A DNA stretch of 64,000 nucleotides from Olsenella uli DSM 7084 (GCF_000143845.1 NC_014363.1:1987897-2051896); one strand, 5' to 3'. Positions 8,971 to 18,055 are shown, numbered from the stretch's first letter. The notes: generated by a model from the sequence alone, not told the origin. Made by a program: numbers and translations.

Positions 8971-10193
8971 GCGCGACCATCCCCCTCGGGCCTGCCGGGC
9001 GTACCCAAGCCTAAGATCTTGCGCGCAAGCAGCCTGTTGTCCCACAGGGTCGCCATGATCTGGGGCCAATGCGTCTGAAAGGCAAAGTAGCTGCTAGCGT
9101 GCGCCTGCGCCCACGCACGAGCCCGCAGGCGGCCGAGGAGGAAGATGCCGAGGTAGGCACTGCGCTCGGGGCCGAGGATGGCGCGCGCGAGCGAAGTCAG
9201 GGCGATGCGGCGGCGCACGCTGGGCGATATCCACTCGGAGGGGTAGGGACGCAGCGCCTCGGCGCGTATCTGGCGGTTTCCGATGCGGGCGTTCCCAGCA
9301 GCGATCTTCTCGACCTCGTACTCCCAGCGATAGACGTCCTGTAGGAAGCGGGCCGCCCTCGACGGGATGGGTGGCGGCAGGTGGCGGACGCGCCAGGCGC
9401 TGTCAAACCACACATCGATGCCCTGCATGCGCAGGTTGAAAAGGTAGTCGAGGTCCTCGCCACGGGTGATGGCGGGATCAAATCCCACGCGCGTGAACGC
9501 CCTGGCCGACACCGCGAAGCAGCCTCCGCACACATGGTTGGAGCGAGAGATGCGCGTACCCGAAAGGGCGCGGTGCATCCACTGGTTGAACTCCATGCGC
9601 TTGGACCACCATCGGTCGCGCAGGGACGGCCTCTCCACGCGGGCATAGGGCGAGCCCTTCTCGTTCAGGAAGCAGCCGCTCTTGGCGACGATCGGCAGGC
9701 CCTGGCGCGTAGCCAGTCCCAGACCGTACACGGCATCCACGAGGAAGTTCTCGTCGAGGGCGATCTCGTCGTCGTCAAGGAAGACCACGACATCATGGTT
9801 GAGGATCGCGGCGACGGCCAGGCCCATGTTGCGTATGGCCCCGTAGCCACGCAGCGACACGGACTCGCGGTCGAGTCGGGGGGCGACGTCCTCCACCACG
9901 CCAGAGACCACGGAGGCCTCCTCCTGTCCCACGACCAGGGCATTGAGCGTGGGGTGCATCCTGCAGATGCCATCGACGCGAGCGCGTGCCGCCGCCTCGC
10001 ACGAGGACGGCGCGACAAGGAGCACTATGACCCGCAGCACGCCGCGCACCTTGTCCAGCGAGGCCAGGCAGGTCTCGAGCTCGGGCACGGGCTTCGCGAT
10101 TGGTGTCGCATGGTCGTACGCGCCAATCCTCCCGATCTCCGCCGACTCGTCCTTCTCGGCCCAGTAGGAGGGGATGACGACTACGGGATTCAC
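8967..10193 (-). CDS. Family 2 glycosyltransferase
   Basis: A 408-residue GT-A fold glycosyltransferase. The nucleotide-binding region reads GAIRNMGLAVA then FLDDDE, matching the DxD-type metal site. The later part holds the acceptor motif region RGEDLDYLF, typical of GT2 enzymes. No membrane segment is obvious. Acceptor and sugar are unknown. The GTG start lies 5 bp after queT with AAGGAG upstream, and its stop overlaps the sensor kinase start. It is thus the second gene of a five-gene run. Confidence 0.85.
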   Translation of the reverse strand: MNPVVVIPSYWAEKDESAEIGRIGAYDHATPIAKPVPELETCLASLDKVRGVLRVIVLLVAPSSCEAAARARVDGICRMHPTLNALVVGQEEASVVSGVVEDVAPRLDRESVSLRGYGAIRNMGLAVAAILNHDVVVFLDDDEIALDENFLVDAVYGLGLATRQGLPIVAKSGCFLNEKGSPYARVERPSLRDRWWSKRMEFNQWMHRALSGTRISRSNHVCGGCFAVSARAFTRVGFDPAITRGEDLDYLFNLRMQGIDVWFDSAWRVRHLPPPIPSRAARFLQDVYRWEYEVEKIAAGNARIGNRQIRAEALRPYPSEWISPSVRRRIALTSLARAILGPERSAYLGIFLLGRLRARAWAQAHASSYFAFQTHWPQIMATLWDNRLLARKILGLGTPGRPEGDGRA

Positions 10194-10198
10194 GTTGG

Positions 10199-10825
10199 CT
10201 AGGCTCCTTCGGGGTCGGGCGCGGCGAGGTCGTCCTCTTCCAGGGCCTTGGCCAGTGGGCTGTCGGCGAGAGCGTGGTAGAGGGGAAGCCCCAGGACATA
10301 GAGCACGACCGCCTCCCCCAGACCCGTGGTGACGAGACCAAAGAGGTACATCAGCGGGTAGGAGCCGTCGAGCGCGATGGTCGTGAACGGGATGGCGTAG
10401 AAGCCCAAACCCCGCAGGATGAGCGGCAGGTAGGCGGGCACGATGAGGGCGTTGGACAGCACGGGGCCCAGCAGGGCGAGATGAGGGCGGCGACGCAGGT
10501 GGTACGTGATGGAGACGCCGACGAGCGTGGCAAGCGAACCGAAGACGACATCAAGCATGCCCAGCATGCCAGCGCCCGAGAGTGCGATGTTGGCGACGTT
10601 TGCGATGACGCATCCCAAGGCGAGGCCGGGGACGGCGTCTGCCGTGAGCAATGCCAGCACGCAGACTGCCTCGGAGATCCTGAACTGGATGGGCCCCCAG
10701 GCAAGCCCCCCCAAAAACAGCAGCGCCACCAACGTAAGGGTGGCATAGAGCGCAGCGATCATGGCGATGCGCGTGACGTGGGTGGGCGGGAGGCGCTTCT
10801 TAGTTGAGTTGGGAGAAGCGAACAA
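10199..10825 (-). CDS. queT: QueT-family queuosine precursor transporter (ECF substrate-binding subunit)
   Basis: Integral membrane S-component, about 208 residues, of the QueT family; members bind queuosine precursors such as preQ1 and act with a shared ECF module. The diagnostic N-terminal pattern is MIAALYATLTLV ... GPIQFRISEAVCVLALLT, followed by several hydrophobic helices and an acidic tail. The start proposed is TTG at 10825, since AGGGGG lies about 8 bp before it and the ATG at 10740-10742 would trim the conserved basic N-terminus. The ECF ATPase and EcfT genes are not in the window. It heads the minus-strand run. Confidence 0.82.
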   Translation of the reverse strand: MFASPNSTKKRLPPTHVTRIAMIAALYATLTLVALLFLGGLAWGPIQFRISEAVCVLALLTADAVPGLALGCVIANVANIALSGAGMLGMLDVVFGSLATLVGVSITYHLRRRPHLALLGPVLSNALIVPAYLPLILRGLGFYAIPFTTIALDGSYPLMYLFGLVTTGLGEAVVLYVLGLPLYHALADSPLAKALEEDDLAAPDPEGA

Positions 10826-10848
10826 CGTATGGTACCCCCTGAGTCTTG

Positions 10849-10872
10849 GGCCGTACGCCGCAGCGTACGACC
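10849..10872 (-). promoter_or_regulatory. Hairpin in the queT leader
   Basis: A 10-bp stem with one G-U pair (arms 10863-10872 and 10849-10858, loop TGCG) lies just upstream of the queT ribosome-binding site. There is no T-run, so it is not a standard terminator. I could not fit it to the preQ1-I pattern. It may be a translational control element. Confidence 0.4.
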
Positions 10873-10886
10873 GACGTAAGAAACAC

Positions 10887-10927
10887 CGCCATTCTACCGC
10901 GCAGGTCACGACTACGATAGAATGGCG
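10887..10927. promoter_or_regulatory. Perfect 10-bp inverted repeat between queT and the YitT gene
   Basis: CGCCATTCTA at 10887-10896 is repeated in inverted form (TAGAATGGCG) at 10918-10927. Each arm holds a TAGAAT hexamer pointing toward the gene on its side. They could be back-to-back -10 elements of divergent promoters, a shared operator, or both. Confidence 0.5.
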
Positions 10928-11017
10928 ACGAGATCGCAAGAGTATTGTTGGCTTTGTCACTACGGCAGCGCACCACCAGTCGTTGTCGGCCATACACCCA
11001 CGTGCGAAAGAGGGCCA

Positions 11018-11935
11018 ATGGAGGCCATCGGGGACCAGCTCAGCCAAGGCGAAGTCAAGGCAGGGGAAGAGGTGGCGCACAGCCGAGAGGAGCCCGGCAG
11101 GCTGAAGTTCTTTGCCACCCTCAACTTCGGCCTCTTCCTCACTGCGGTAGGCGTCATGGTCTTCAAGGCCCCCAACCACTTTGCGATGGGCGGGACCTCG
11201 GGTCTCTCCATCATCCTTTCGACCCTCTTCCCCACCCTCCCGGTCAGCGCGTTCATGTGGTTCGTGAACGCCGCCCTCGTCGCCCTGGGACTCGTCTTCC
11301 TGGACAGGAGGACCATGGGATGGACCGTCTACTCGTCTTTCGCCCTGTCCACATACGTCTCGCTCCTCGAGTGGGTCATCCCGCTCTCTCAGCCCCTCAC
11401 CAACGACACGCTGCTCGAACTCATCTTTGCGGTCCTGCTTCCCGCCGTGGGAAGCGCCATCGTCTTCAACATAGGGGCGTCTACCGGCGGCACCGACATC
11501 CTGGCGATGATCCTGAGGAAGAGGAGCTCGCTCGAGATCGGCAAGGCCCTTCTGATCGTGGACGCGATCATCGTCCTTACGGCCGCGCTGCTCTATGGGG
11601 CGCGCACGGGCCTCTACTGCATCCTGGGCCTGGTGGCCAAGGCCTTCGTCGTGGACACCGTCATCGAGAGCGTCAACATGCGCAAGGTCTGCACCGTCAT
11701 CAGCAGGCGTCCCGACGCCGTGCTAGAGTTCCTCGTGAAGGTGCTGCGCCGCACCGCAACCGTCCGGGAGGAGCGTGGCGGGTTCTCAGGTCGAACGGAA
11801 ACCGTTCTGGTCACGGTCCTCACGCGGCGCGAGGCGTCAAAGCTGCGGCTGTTCCTGCGCGAGAGGGACCCACAGGCGTTCATCACCATAGTGAGCAGCT
11901 CCGAGATAGTGGGCAGGGGCTTCCGCGGAGCGTAA
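11018..11935 (+). CDS. YitT-family membrane protein (DUF161/DUF2179)
   Basis: A 305-residue membrane protein. After a hydrophilic N-terminus come five to six hydrophobic segments with the family pattern KAPNHFAMGGTSGLSII and NIGASTGGTDILAMI. Residues about 215-300 form a soluble DUF2179 domain (CTVISRRPDAVLEFL ... AFITIVSSSEIVGRGF). The family is widespread in Gram-positives and its transport function is not established. The ATG at 11018 follows AGAGGG; in-frame codons extend upstream to 10922 but lack a site. It is divergent from queT. Confidence 0.88.
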   Translation: MEAIGDQLSQGEVKAGEEVAHSREEPGRLKFFATLNFGLFLTAVGVMVFKAPNHFAMGGTSGLSIILSTLFPTLPVSAFMWFVNAALVALGLVFLDRRTMGWTVYSSFALSTYVSLLEWVIPLSQPLTNDTLLELIFAVLLPAVGSAIVFNIGASTGGTDILAMILRKRSSLEIGKALLIVDAIIVLTAALLYGARTGLYCILGLVAKAFVVDTVIESVNMRKVCTVISRRPDAVLEFLVKVLRRTATVREERGGFSGRTETVLVTVLTRREASKLRLFLRERDPQAFITIVSSSEIVGRGFRGA

Positions 11936-11965
11936 CCGTGGCCCCAGACGGTCCTGGGGCCACGG
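11936..11965. terminator. Bidirectional terminator hairpin
   Basis: A perfect 12-bp stem (11936-11947 with 11954-11965, 6-nt loop) begins right after the YitT-gene stop and lies between it and the convergent aguA. Confidence 0.7.
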
Positions 11966-11991
11966 ACGGCACCCGCCTTACGGGCGCAAGG

Positions 11992-13206
11992 CTACCTCGC
12001 CCGCGCGACGGGCTCTTGCTGAGTGATGCAATGGATGTTGCCGCCGCCATAGACGACTTGGTCGGACTTGACGCCAACGACCCTGTAGACGCCCTCGCCC
12101 CAAGTCTCGTCGTAGATCCTCTGGAGGGTGTCGATGGCCAGCTGGTCGTTCTCGTCGCCATACTGTGGGGTAATGACGCCATGGTTGGTGACGAGGTAGT
12201 TCATGTAGGAGGCGATCAGGGGCTCGTCCGGGACGCGGGGCTCGGCGTTCTCGTCGACGTCGATGGAGTCGCAGGCTTCCCGCGTCATGTAGAGCGGATT
12301 GGCGGGCATAGGGAGCTTGTAGACCCTGAGCTTGCGGCCCTGGGCGTCCGTCGCGCTGGAGAGCGTCTCATATGCGTCGTGGCACTGGCTGTAGAACGGG
12401 TAGCTGGGGTCGTCGGACCAGATGCAAGCCATGACGCCGGGGGCCACGAAGGTTGCCACGTCGTCGATGTGGCCGTTGGTCTCCTCGGGATCGATGCCCT
12501 CCTTGACCCAGATGACCTTCTCCACACCCAGATACTCCTTGAGATGCTCGGTCATGTACTCGCGCAGTGCCTCGCTCCAGGGCTCGAACTTGCGGGCATG
12601 CCTCGGCCAGATGGTGTCTACGTCCTCCTCGTCGGCCATGACCGCAGAGCAGGTGCGGCCCGGCGAGAGCAGGCACTGGTCAGTGACGACGACGGTACCC
12701 TCGCCATCGACGGTGATGGAGCCGCCCTCGAGGACCATGTCATCGGGACGGTAGGTGCGTGCACCCGCGATCTCTGCCATCTTCTGCGCGATCTCGTCGT
12801 CTGCGCGCCAAGGGAAGTACAGGCCGTCAACCATGCCGCCATAGGCGTTGAAGCGCCAGTTGTTGGCACGAAGCTCGCCCTTGTCATCCACGACGAAGGT
12901 GGCGCCGGTATCGCGGAACCATGCGTCATCGGTTGTCATCTCGAGGACGGTGACGCCCTCGTCGTTCTCGAAGACCGCCTTGCAGTTGGCATAGTCTCCC
13001 TCGTTGGCGCACATGATGACGGGGGTGAACTCTGCGATGGCCCGCGCGATGGCGGCATACTGCCTCTGTGCGGGTTTGGCGCCAAAGGACCAGGTGTCGG
13101 TTCGGCGCGGCCAACCCATCCACACGCGCTTCTGCTCGGCAAACTCTGCGGGCATGTGGAAGCCGTCTGCCTTGGGGGTGGACTCGGACTCGGTGATGGT
13201 ACGCAT
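11992..13206 (-). CDS. aguA: Agmatine deiminase
   Basis: Cytosolic enzyme, 404 residues, that hydrolyses agmatine to N-carbamoylputrescine and ammonia. The guanidine-group-modifying catalytic residues are visible: DDAWFRDTG (Asp), TNGHIDD (His) and the nucleophile Cys in GGGNIHCITQQ near the C-terminus. GGGAGG precedes the ATG. It lies 46 bp downstream of ptcA on the same strand, so the two are a transcription unit for the first two steps of the agmatine deiminase pathway. Confidence 0.95.
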   Translation of the reverse strand: MRTITESESTPKADGFHMPAEFAEQKRVWMGWPRRTDTWSFGAKPAQRQYAAIARAIAEFTPVIMCANEGDYANCKAVFENDEGVTVLEMTTDDAWFRDTGATFVVDDKGELRANNWRFNAYGGMVDGLYFPWRADDEIAQKMAEIAGARTYRPDDMVLEGGSITVDGEGTVVVTDQCLLSPGRTCSAVMADEEDVDTIWPRHARKFEPWSEALREYMTEHLKEYLGVEKVIWVKEGIDPEETNGHIDDVATFVAPGVMACIWSDDPSYPFYSQCHDAYETLSSATDAQGRKLRVYKLPMPANPLYMTREACDSIDVDENAEPRVPDEPLIASYMNYLVTNHGVITPQYGDENDQLAIDTLQRIYDETWGEGVYRVVGVKSDQVVYGGGNIHCITQQEPVARAR

Positions 13207-13252
13207 TGCAGAACCTCCCTGACGTGTTCGGAGAACCTATACGGGTGCGCGA

Positions 13253-14311
13253 CTACGCCTGCAGGGCGTCGATCTTGTCGAGCGCGACGTGCAGCTCAGC
13301 CTTGGCAGAATACTCGTCGTCCTCGTCGCCCAGCGGGGTGCGCTCGCCCAGTGCGGCGAGGAGGGCGCGGATGGAGTGCTTGCGGTTCTCCGCCTCGACC
13401 CAGCACAGGGAGCGCTCGGGGTTGTCCATGACCTCGTCGGTGACCTCCTCGCCGCGGGTGGCGGGCAGACAGTGCATGAACTTGGAGCTGGGGGACGCGT
13501 AGTTCATCATGTCCATGGTGACCTGGTACTTGGGGTAGAAGACGTCCATGTAGGACTCGCCGCCCTCCTCCTGGTCGTAGAGGCCGTACCACACGTCGGT
13601 GTAAACAAAGTCCGCACCCTTGATGCACGCGACGTCGTCGGAGATCACGATGGTGCCACCGGACCCCTCACAGTTCTTCTCGCCGATGGCGAGCAGGTCG
13701 ACCTTGTCCTCGACCTGGAGGCCGCCGTCGGTGATCTGGTGACCCTTGGGGCCAAACTGTACGAAATGCATGCCGATCTTTGAGCAGATGAACATGAGGG
13801 AGACGCAGACCTGTGTGGCATCGCCTATGAAGGCGAGAGTGCAGTCCTCTATCCTCTTTCCCTCGGGAAGGTTCTCGAGCATGGTCATGAGGTCGCCCAT
13901 CTCCTGGGTGGGATGGTTGAACTCGGACATGCCGTTGATGACAGGTGCTGCGGAGCCCTTGGCAAGGCCAGCCACATCGGCATGACGGTTGACGCGGGCC
14001 ATCATGATGTCGAGCAGCGAACCCATGACGCGCGCGGTGTCGCCAAGGGACTCGTGGCCACCGAGCTGGATGGTACCAGGGCCATAGAACTGGGCGTGCC
14101 CACCGAGGTCGGTCATGGCCGTCTCGAAGGAGAGGCGGGTACGGGTGGAGACCTGCTGGAAGATCATGCCAAGGGACTTGTTGCGCAGCAGGTGGGGGTA
14201 GTAGCCGTCAACCTCGATGGCCTTCTTCATCGCAAGGCCGAGGTCCTCGATGGCAAGGATCTCTTCCTTGGTGAAGTCGTTGGAGTCGATGAAGTCCTTG
14301 GGCATTGCCAT
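13253..14311 (-). CDS. ptcA: Putrescine carbamoyltransferase
   Basis: Cytosolic transcarbamylase, 352 residues, that phosphorolyses N-carbamoylputrescine to putrescine and carbamoyl phosphate. Family motifs are STRTRLSF (carbamoyl phosphate), HPTQE and [16 protein letters not shown] assign the putrescine rather than ornithine enzyme because segments such as [18 protein letters not shown] and [10 protein letters not shown], and the long C-terminal helix, match the Enterococcus enzyme as I remember it. The gene pairing with aguA supports this. The ATG at 14311 follows GGGAG; upstream in-frame codons lack a site. Confidence 0.92.
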   Translation of the reverse strand: MAMPKDFIDSNDFTKEEILAIEDLGLAMKKAIEVDGYYPHLLRNKSLGMIFQQVSTRTRLSFETAMTDLGGHAQFYGPGTIQLGGHESLGDTARVMGSLLDIMMARVNRHADVAGLAKGSAAPVINGMSEFNHPTQEMGDLMTMLENLPEGKRIEDCTLAFIGDATQVCVSLMFICSKIGMHFVQFGPKGHQITDGGLQVEDKVDLLAIGEKNCEGSGGTIVISDDVACIKGADFVYTDVWYGLYDQEEGGESYMDVFYPKYQVTMDMMNYASPSSKFMHCLPATRGEEVTDEVMDNPERSLCWVEAENRKHSIRALLAALGERTPLGDEDDEYSAKAELHVALDKIDALQA

Positions 14312-14414
14312 GGCGCTCTCCCTCTGTTCGCAACGTAGCCTCTCGGCCCGGCTTCCGGGTCGCTGGTGCGGACCCTGTTGGGCCAATCATCTGCGGTCCT
14401 CTGCCAAAATGCCA

Positions 14415-14424
14415 GTTTATATGG
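14415..14424 (-). promoter_or_regulatory. GTTTATATGG motif upstream of ptcA
   Basis: On the minus strand this reads CCATATAAAC, containing a possible -10 (TATAAA) about 100 bp before ptcA. A nearly identical motif (GTTTATGTGG) lies at a similar distance upstream of the antiporter gene at 16906-16915. This may be a shared promoter or regulator site; no good -35 is seen. Confidence 0.35.
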
Positions 14425-14511
14425 AGTTATTTGGTCTCGGGGGCGGTTATACCCCGGCTAAACCCCCATTGTCATGCGGCTCGTGGCGGCGCCTCGGGAA
14501 TGATCGGTCGG

Positions 14512-15147
14512 CTATCTTCCGGCCCTTTCGAGAAGCTTTTGGTAGCTTGCGCGAAAACGCCTTCCCTCGGGCCCCTCGGCGTCGGATGCCAAGACGACAC
14601 CCAGCTCGTCTGACACGAGAAACGCCTCGTCGAAGTTCATGCGCCTGGACCGGACGTCATCCAGCAGCCCGCTCGCACGCTCTACCCTGCATCCCAGCGT
14701 CAGCGCAAGGTCCTCCACCAAAGTCGCCGCGCCCGAGGGGAACAGGTCCTGGTCGATACCCCAGAGCAGCGTCCCACTGCGGACCAGCCACAAGCTCTCG
14801 GGGGCCACGCACGTCCTTGCCGCCTCCTTGGCCGCCAGGTCGACACGGCCAAGGAGGCTTGAGAGGCGCGACTTGGCGAGACCTTCATACGGGCCGACCG
14901 TCATGGCCGCCCTGCCCTCTTCGTCCACTACCAGCATGAGCACGCCATCGGGATAGGCTGCGGAACCATCCGCAAGGGTCCACTCGACGTGCTGCTTCGC
15001 CCAGGCGACGAGCTGCCTGTCGAGGGGCTTGCCCCCCACCCGACGGTGTCCTAGGGCGCGAAGGTGGCGGTTCCCGAGCGGGAGCGTCCTGTTGGAGAGG
15101 CGCCAGCGGCAGACGAGCTCCGGAACACCCAGCGAAAAGTCCTCCAT
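14512..15147 (-). CDS. Hypothetical protein, possibly distantly related to class IV aminotransferases
   Basis: A 211-residue soluble protein between ptcA and the antiporter gene. GGGGAG lies 9 bp before the ATG. The C-terminal half (GAATLVEDLALTLGCRVERASGLL ... FDEAFLVSDELGVVLASD) has the rhythm of the end of class IV PLP enzymes such as branched-chain aminotransferases. The N-terminal half has PLGNRHLRALG where a lysine region would be expected, and I see no clear PLP-lysine motif. Function is unknown. Its position suggests a link with agmatine use, but it has about 190-200 bp gaps on both sides and may be transcribed alone. Confidence 0.65.
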   Translation of the reverse strand: MEDFSLGVPELVCRWRLSNRTLPLGNRHLRALGHRRVGGKPLDRQLVAWAKQHVEWTLADGSAAYPDGVLMLVVDEEGRAAMTVGPYEGLAKSRLSSLLGRVDLAAKEAARTCVAPESLWLVRSGTLLWGIDQDLFPSGAATLVEDLALTLGCRVERASGLLDDVRSRRMNFDEAFLVSDELGVVLASDAEGPEGRRFRASYQKLLERAGR

Positions 15148-15253
15148 CAGCAGCTCTCCCCTTTCCTAGGCATGCGTCCCCTTGGCGCGCAGCGGAGTCA
15201 TATCACGGTAACTTTCTCCACGACTCTCCTACCCACTATCGCGCGACAAGGCA

Positions 15254-15282
15254 AGCGCGCCACCCCTTTCGGGAGGCGCGCT
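15254..15282 (-). terminator. Terminator-like hairpin after the antiporter gene
   Basis: Arms AGCGCGCC (15254-15261) and GGCGCGCT (15275-15282) pair, with further C-G pairs inside. It lies about 50 bp downstream of the antiporter stop. It separates that gene from the hypothetical gene. Confidence 0.55.
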
Positions 15283-15334
15283 CAAAATATCCTTGCAAGT
15301 CAGTGGCAAGCAGTGCTTCCGACAAACCCCTGCG

Positions 15335-16789
15335 TCAGTTTCCCGCAATCCGCGAAGTCTCCGTTGCCGACTCCTCCGCCAGACGGCGGCCGGCGAGCTC
15401 GGGCGTAAGGCCCGCAAACTCCTCCTCGCGACCCCGCGCCGAGACGATGCGGACGACCTCGCCCAGGGCGATGAAAATCACCACGCCCATCACCATCGTC
15501 CAGTCGCCAGACATAGACCAGGTGCCCATGGCATCCTTGGGGAACACCGTGGCGACGATGGAGAGGACGAGCTCGGCGCAGGGAATGGCGAGCATGGCGG
15601 TTTGTAGGACGCCTCCGAAGGGGAACGAGAACACGCGTGGGCGGGCGGCATCGACCTTGCGGAGCTTGGAGAAGGCCGGGAACATCGGGATGTAGGAGAT
15701 GAGCAGGAACACCACGTTCATCGAGAAGAGCATCCAGAAGATGTTGTTGGAGATCGTCTCGTTGGGAATGAGCTGCAGGCAGAGGGCGAGCGAGGCCACG
15801 ACGCCGTCCACGACGGCGGCGCCGTTGGGCATCTCGGTCTTCTGGGACTCGCGCGCGAAGACCGCGGGCATGTTGCCATGCTTCGCGGCATAGTCGGCGA
15901 CGAAGTTCACGCCGAAGGACCACGAGGCCATGTTGGCGAAGAGGGTCACCAGGAAGACCAGGGCGATGGCCTTGAAGACGGCGCTGTCTCCCACCATGGC
16001 CCGGACGGCGACGATCATGCCGAAGTCGGGATCGATGGAGTCCGACGCGACGGCGGCACCGATGCCGAACGAGGCGAACAGGTAGATGGCGGCGATAGCG
16101 ATACCACCGAGAATGATGGCCTTGGGGATGTCCTTCTCGGGGTCCCTCATCGAGCCGGCGAAGGTACAGATGACCTCGAATCCCATGAAGTTGAACAGGA
16201 TGACAGAGAGGTTCGAGATTGCGCTGGTGCTGGCGAGGTCAGGCAGGAAGGTCGCTGGTGACATGTCATTCGCAAAGCCGTTATCTGCCGCGAACCATAT
16301 GCCCAGGCACCCGACGACGACCGCGATGCCCACCTTGAGCACCGCGCCGCCGTTGAGGATCCAGGCGGAGTCGGAGACCTTCGAGAAGGACATCGCAATG
16401 ACGACCCACACGAAGGCCAGCTCGACGAGCATCTTGCCAACAAGACCGAACTCCCAGCCAAACACCATGCCCAAGATGTCCGGAAACAGCGTGGCACAGG
16501 AGGCAATCCAGAGGGGGAAGTTGATCCAATAGTACCAGGCGACGCGGGCCCCCCACCTGTCCCCGAAGGCGTCGCGGACCCAGTCGTAGAGTCCGCCGTC
16601 GGAGTCATAGGTGGTCCCCAGCTCCGCCACGACCATGCCGTAGGGGAGCAGGAAGGTGATGATCAGGAAGATCCACCAGAAGAACTGGGCGTTGCCTATC
16701 GCCGATGCGGGTGCGCAGGCCTCGGCCACGAACACGACGCAAATGACGGAGAGGATAACGCTCACGAAGCTGAACTTCTTCTCGCCCAT
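15335..16789 (-). CDS. aguD: APC-family amino acid/polyamine permease, likely agmatine:putrescine antiporter
   Basis: Integral membrane transporter of 484 residues with about 12 hydrophobic segments. The APC signature is seen in the first helices (APASAIGNAQFFWW, then PYGMVVAELGTTYDSDGGLYDWV) and helix 6 (SVILFNFMGFEVICTFAGSMRDPEKDIPKA). The family exchanges or imports amino acids and amines. Its place among aguA, ptcA and carbamate kinase makes agmatine/putrescine exchange the best guess, as in lactic acid bacteria; a glutamate/GABA-type role cannot be ruled out. AAAGGAGGT lies just before the ATG at 16789, an unusually strong site. Confidence 0.85.
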   Translation of the reverse strand: MGEKKFSFVSVILSVICVVFVAEACAPASAIGNAQFFWWIFLIITFLLPYGMVVAELGTTYDSDGGLYDWVRDAFGDRWGARVAWYYWINFPLWIASCATLFPDILGMVFGWEFGLVGKMLVELAFVWVVIAMSFSKVSDSAWILNGGAVLKVGIAVVVGCLGIWFAADNGFANDMSPATFLPDLASTSAISNLSVILFNFMGFEVICTFAGSMRDPEKDIPKAIILGGIAIAAIYLFASFGIGAAVASDSIDPDFGMIVAVRAMVGDSAVFKAIALVFLVTLFANMASWSFGVNFVADYAAKHGNMPAVFARESQKTEMPNGAAVVDGVVASLALCLQLIPNETISNNIFWMLFSMNVVFLLISYIPMFPAFSKLRKVDAARPRVFSFPFGGVLQTAMLAIPCAELVLSIVATVFPKDAMGTWSMSGDWTMVMGVVIFIALGEVVRIVSARGREEEFAGLTPELAGRRLAEESATETSRIAGN

Positions 16790-16905
16790 TCCGGCAACCT
16801 CCTTTCGCGGGCCACCAGGCCCCTCGCTGTCTTGGCGGGGCACATGCCGCCCCCTCGATGCGACAAAGGTGGCACTCGACCGGCGATCGCGTAAAGGACA
16901 AACGG

Positions 16906-16915
16906 GTTTATGTGG
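16906..16915 (-). promoter_or_regulatory. GTTTATGTGG motif upstream of the antiporter gene
   Basis: This motif differs by one base from the one upstream of ptcA at 14415-14424. On the coding strand it reads CCACATAAAC and could be a -10 (CATAAA). The region 16790-17068 between the antiporter and the divergent regulator is AT-richer than average and also holds the palindrome GTTTAAAC at 16937-16944. Confidence 0.3.
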
Positions 16916-17068
16916 CGCCAAACCGTCCAAATCTCGTTTAAACCATCTTATACCTGCGTATTTATCGAGAGCTGAATGACAGGCCCGCTAGTGGCGAGAG
17001 GGGGTGTTGGCCTACACTGGACTTCTGATCCCCATCTGGGTGACATGCAGCAGCAGGGAGGGTGACAC

Positions 17069-18055
17069 GTGAGCCTATTCTTCTTCGTATACACGATTGC
17101 CCTGCTCCTGGTATGCATGGTCACCGCATCCATCTGCCTTGCGGCTTACCTTGTCTCCCATAGGGTCCGCTACATTCCCCAGGGGCTCTTCTTCGTCTTC
17201 TACTTCCTAGAGCTCGCAAGCATCTTCGGCAGCGAGTGGATGGCACAGAACGTGGGGTCCATCGACGCCAGTAACTACTACGCGGTCGACAACCCCATGC
17301 TGCGCATCGCGCTTGGCACGTTCATCCTAGTCTCGTTCTGGGTCGTCGTCCTCGAGATGATCGACGTCACGAGGCCCCTGTACGCCTGCGGCGCAGGGGC
17401 GGCCTTTGCCTTTGCGCAGGGTCTCGTGCTAACGCTAGGGTCCTATGGGCCCGGGACGCAATGGCTGTTCTACAGCCTGCGGCAGCTGTTCCTCCTTACC
17501 TGCCTGGGATATGCCTATCGAGCGTTTCGTACCACAAAGGACGAGGTGATGCGTCAGCGGCTCGCAAGGCGCAAGACGATGTTCGTCGTCTTGCTTGCTC
17601 TGGTGGGGTGCATCCTCGTCGAGGACACCTACGTGATACTCATCGCGTCCGTTCCCGATGACCACAGCGCCTTTGTCGGCCTGTTCCTCTCGTCGCGCAA
17701 TTTTTCTGAGAACGTGATGATGGTCTATCTGGCATACGTCGTATGCAAGCCCGCGATAGAGATGCTGCGCCTTCGCTTCAACGAGCCCCCGGCGATGCCG
17801 GGCTCTGGGCGCGAAGCCGCAGGCCCCCTTATCGACCACATAGAGGAACGCCCGCCAGGCTATGCGGCGGCGCACGGTCTCTCGCGACGCGAGCGCGAGA
17901 TCCTGTCTCTGGCTCTGGAGGGGCGATCAAACCGCGAGATCGCCAGCGAGCTGACCCTGGCCGAAGGCACCATCAAGACGCACCTGCACAACATCATGAG
18001 GAAGTGTGCGGTCGCGAATCGAGACGAGCTTCGGCAGAGCTTCTGGGCAAGCTAA
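17069..18055 (+). CDS. Membrane-anchored LuxR-family transcriptional regulator, AguR-like
   Basis: A 328-residue one-component regulator. Residues 1-235 hold about seven hydrophobic segments separated by short loops. Residues about 267-325 are a LuxR-type helix-turn-helix (LSRREREILSLALEGRSNREIASELTL ... TIKTHLHNIMRK). The GTG start follows GGGAGG. The gene is divergent from the antiporter and convergent with carbamate kinase. In Enterococcus and Lactococcus the agmatine operon is activated by a membrane-bound LuxR-type protein (AguR), so this is a likely agmatine-responsive counterpart. Ligand and target sites are inferred. Confidence 0.88.
   Translation: MSLFFFVYTIALLLVCMVTASICLAAYLVSHRVRYIPQGLFFVFYFLELASIFGSEWMAQNVGSIDASNYYAVDNPMLRIALGTFILVSFWVVVLEMIDVTRPLYACGAGAAFAFAQGLVLTLGSYGPGTQWLFYSLRQLFLLTCLGYAYRAFRTTKDEVMRQRLARRKTMFVVLLALVGCILVEDTYVILIASVPDDHSAFVGLFLSSRNFSENVMMVYLAYVVCKPAIEMLRLRFNEPPAMPGSGREAAGPLIDHIEERPPGYAAAHGLSRREREILSLALEGRSNREIASELTLAEGTIKTHLHNIMRKCAVANRDELRQSFWAS

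Noticed and set aside
10945..13431. Very long open frame of 828 codons on the plus strand
   Set aside because: It runs across the YitT gene in another frame and antisense to aguA, with Arg/Gly-rich composition; it is a by-product of high GC.
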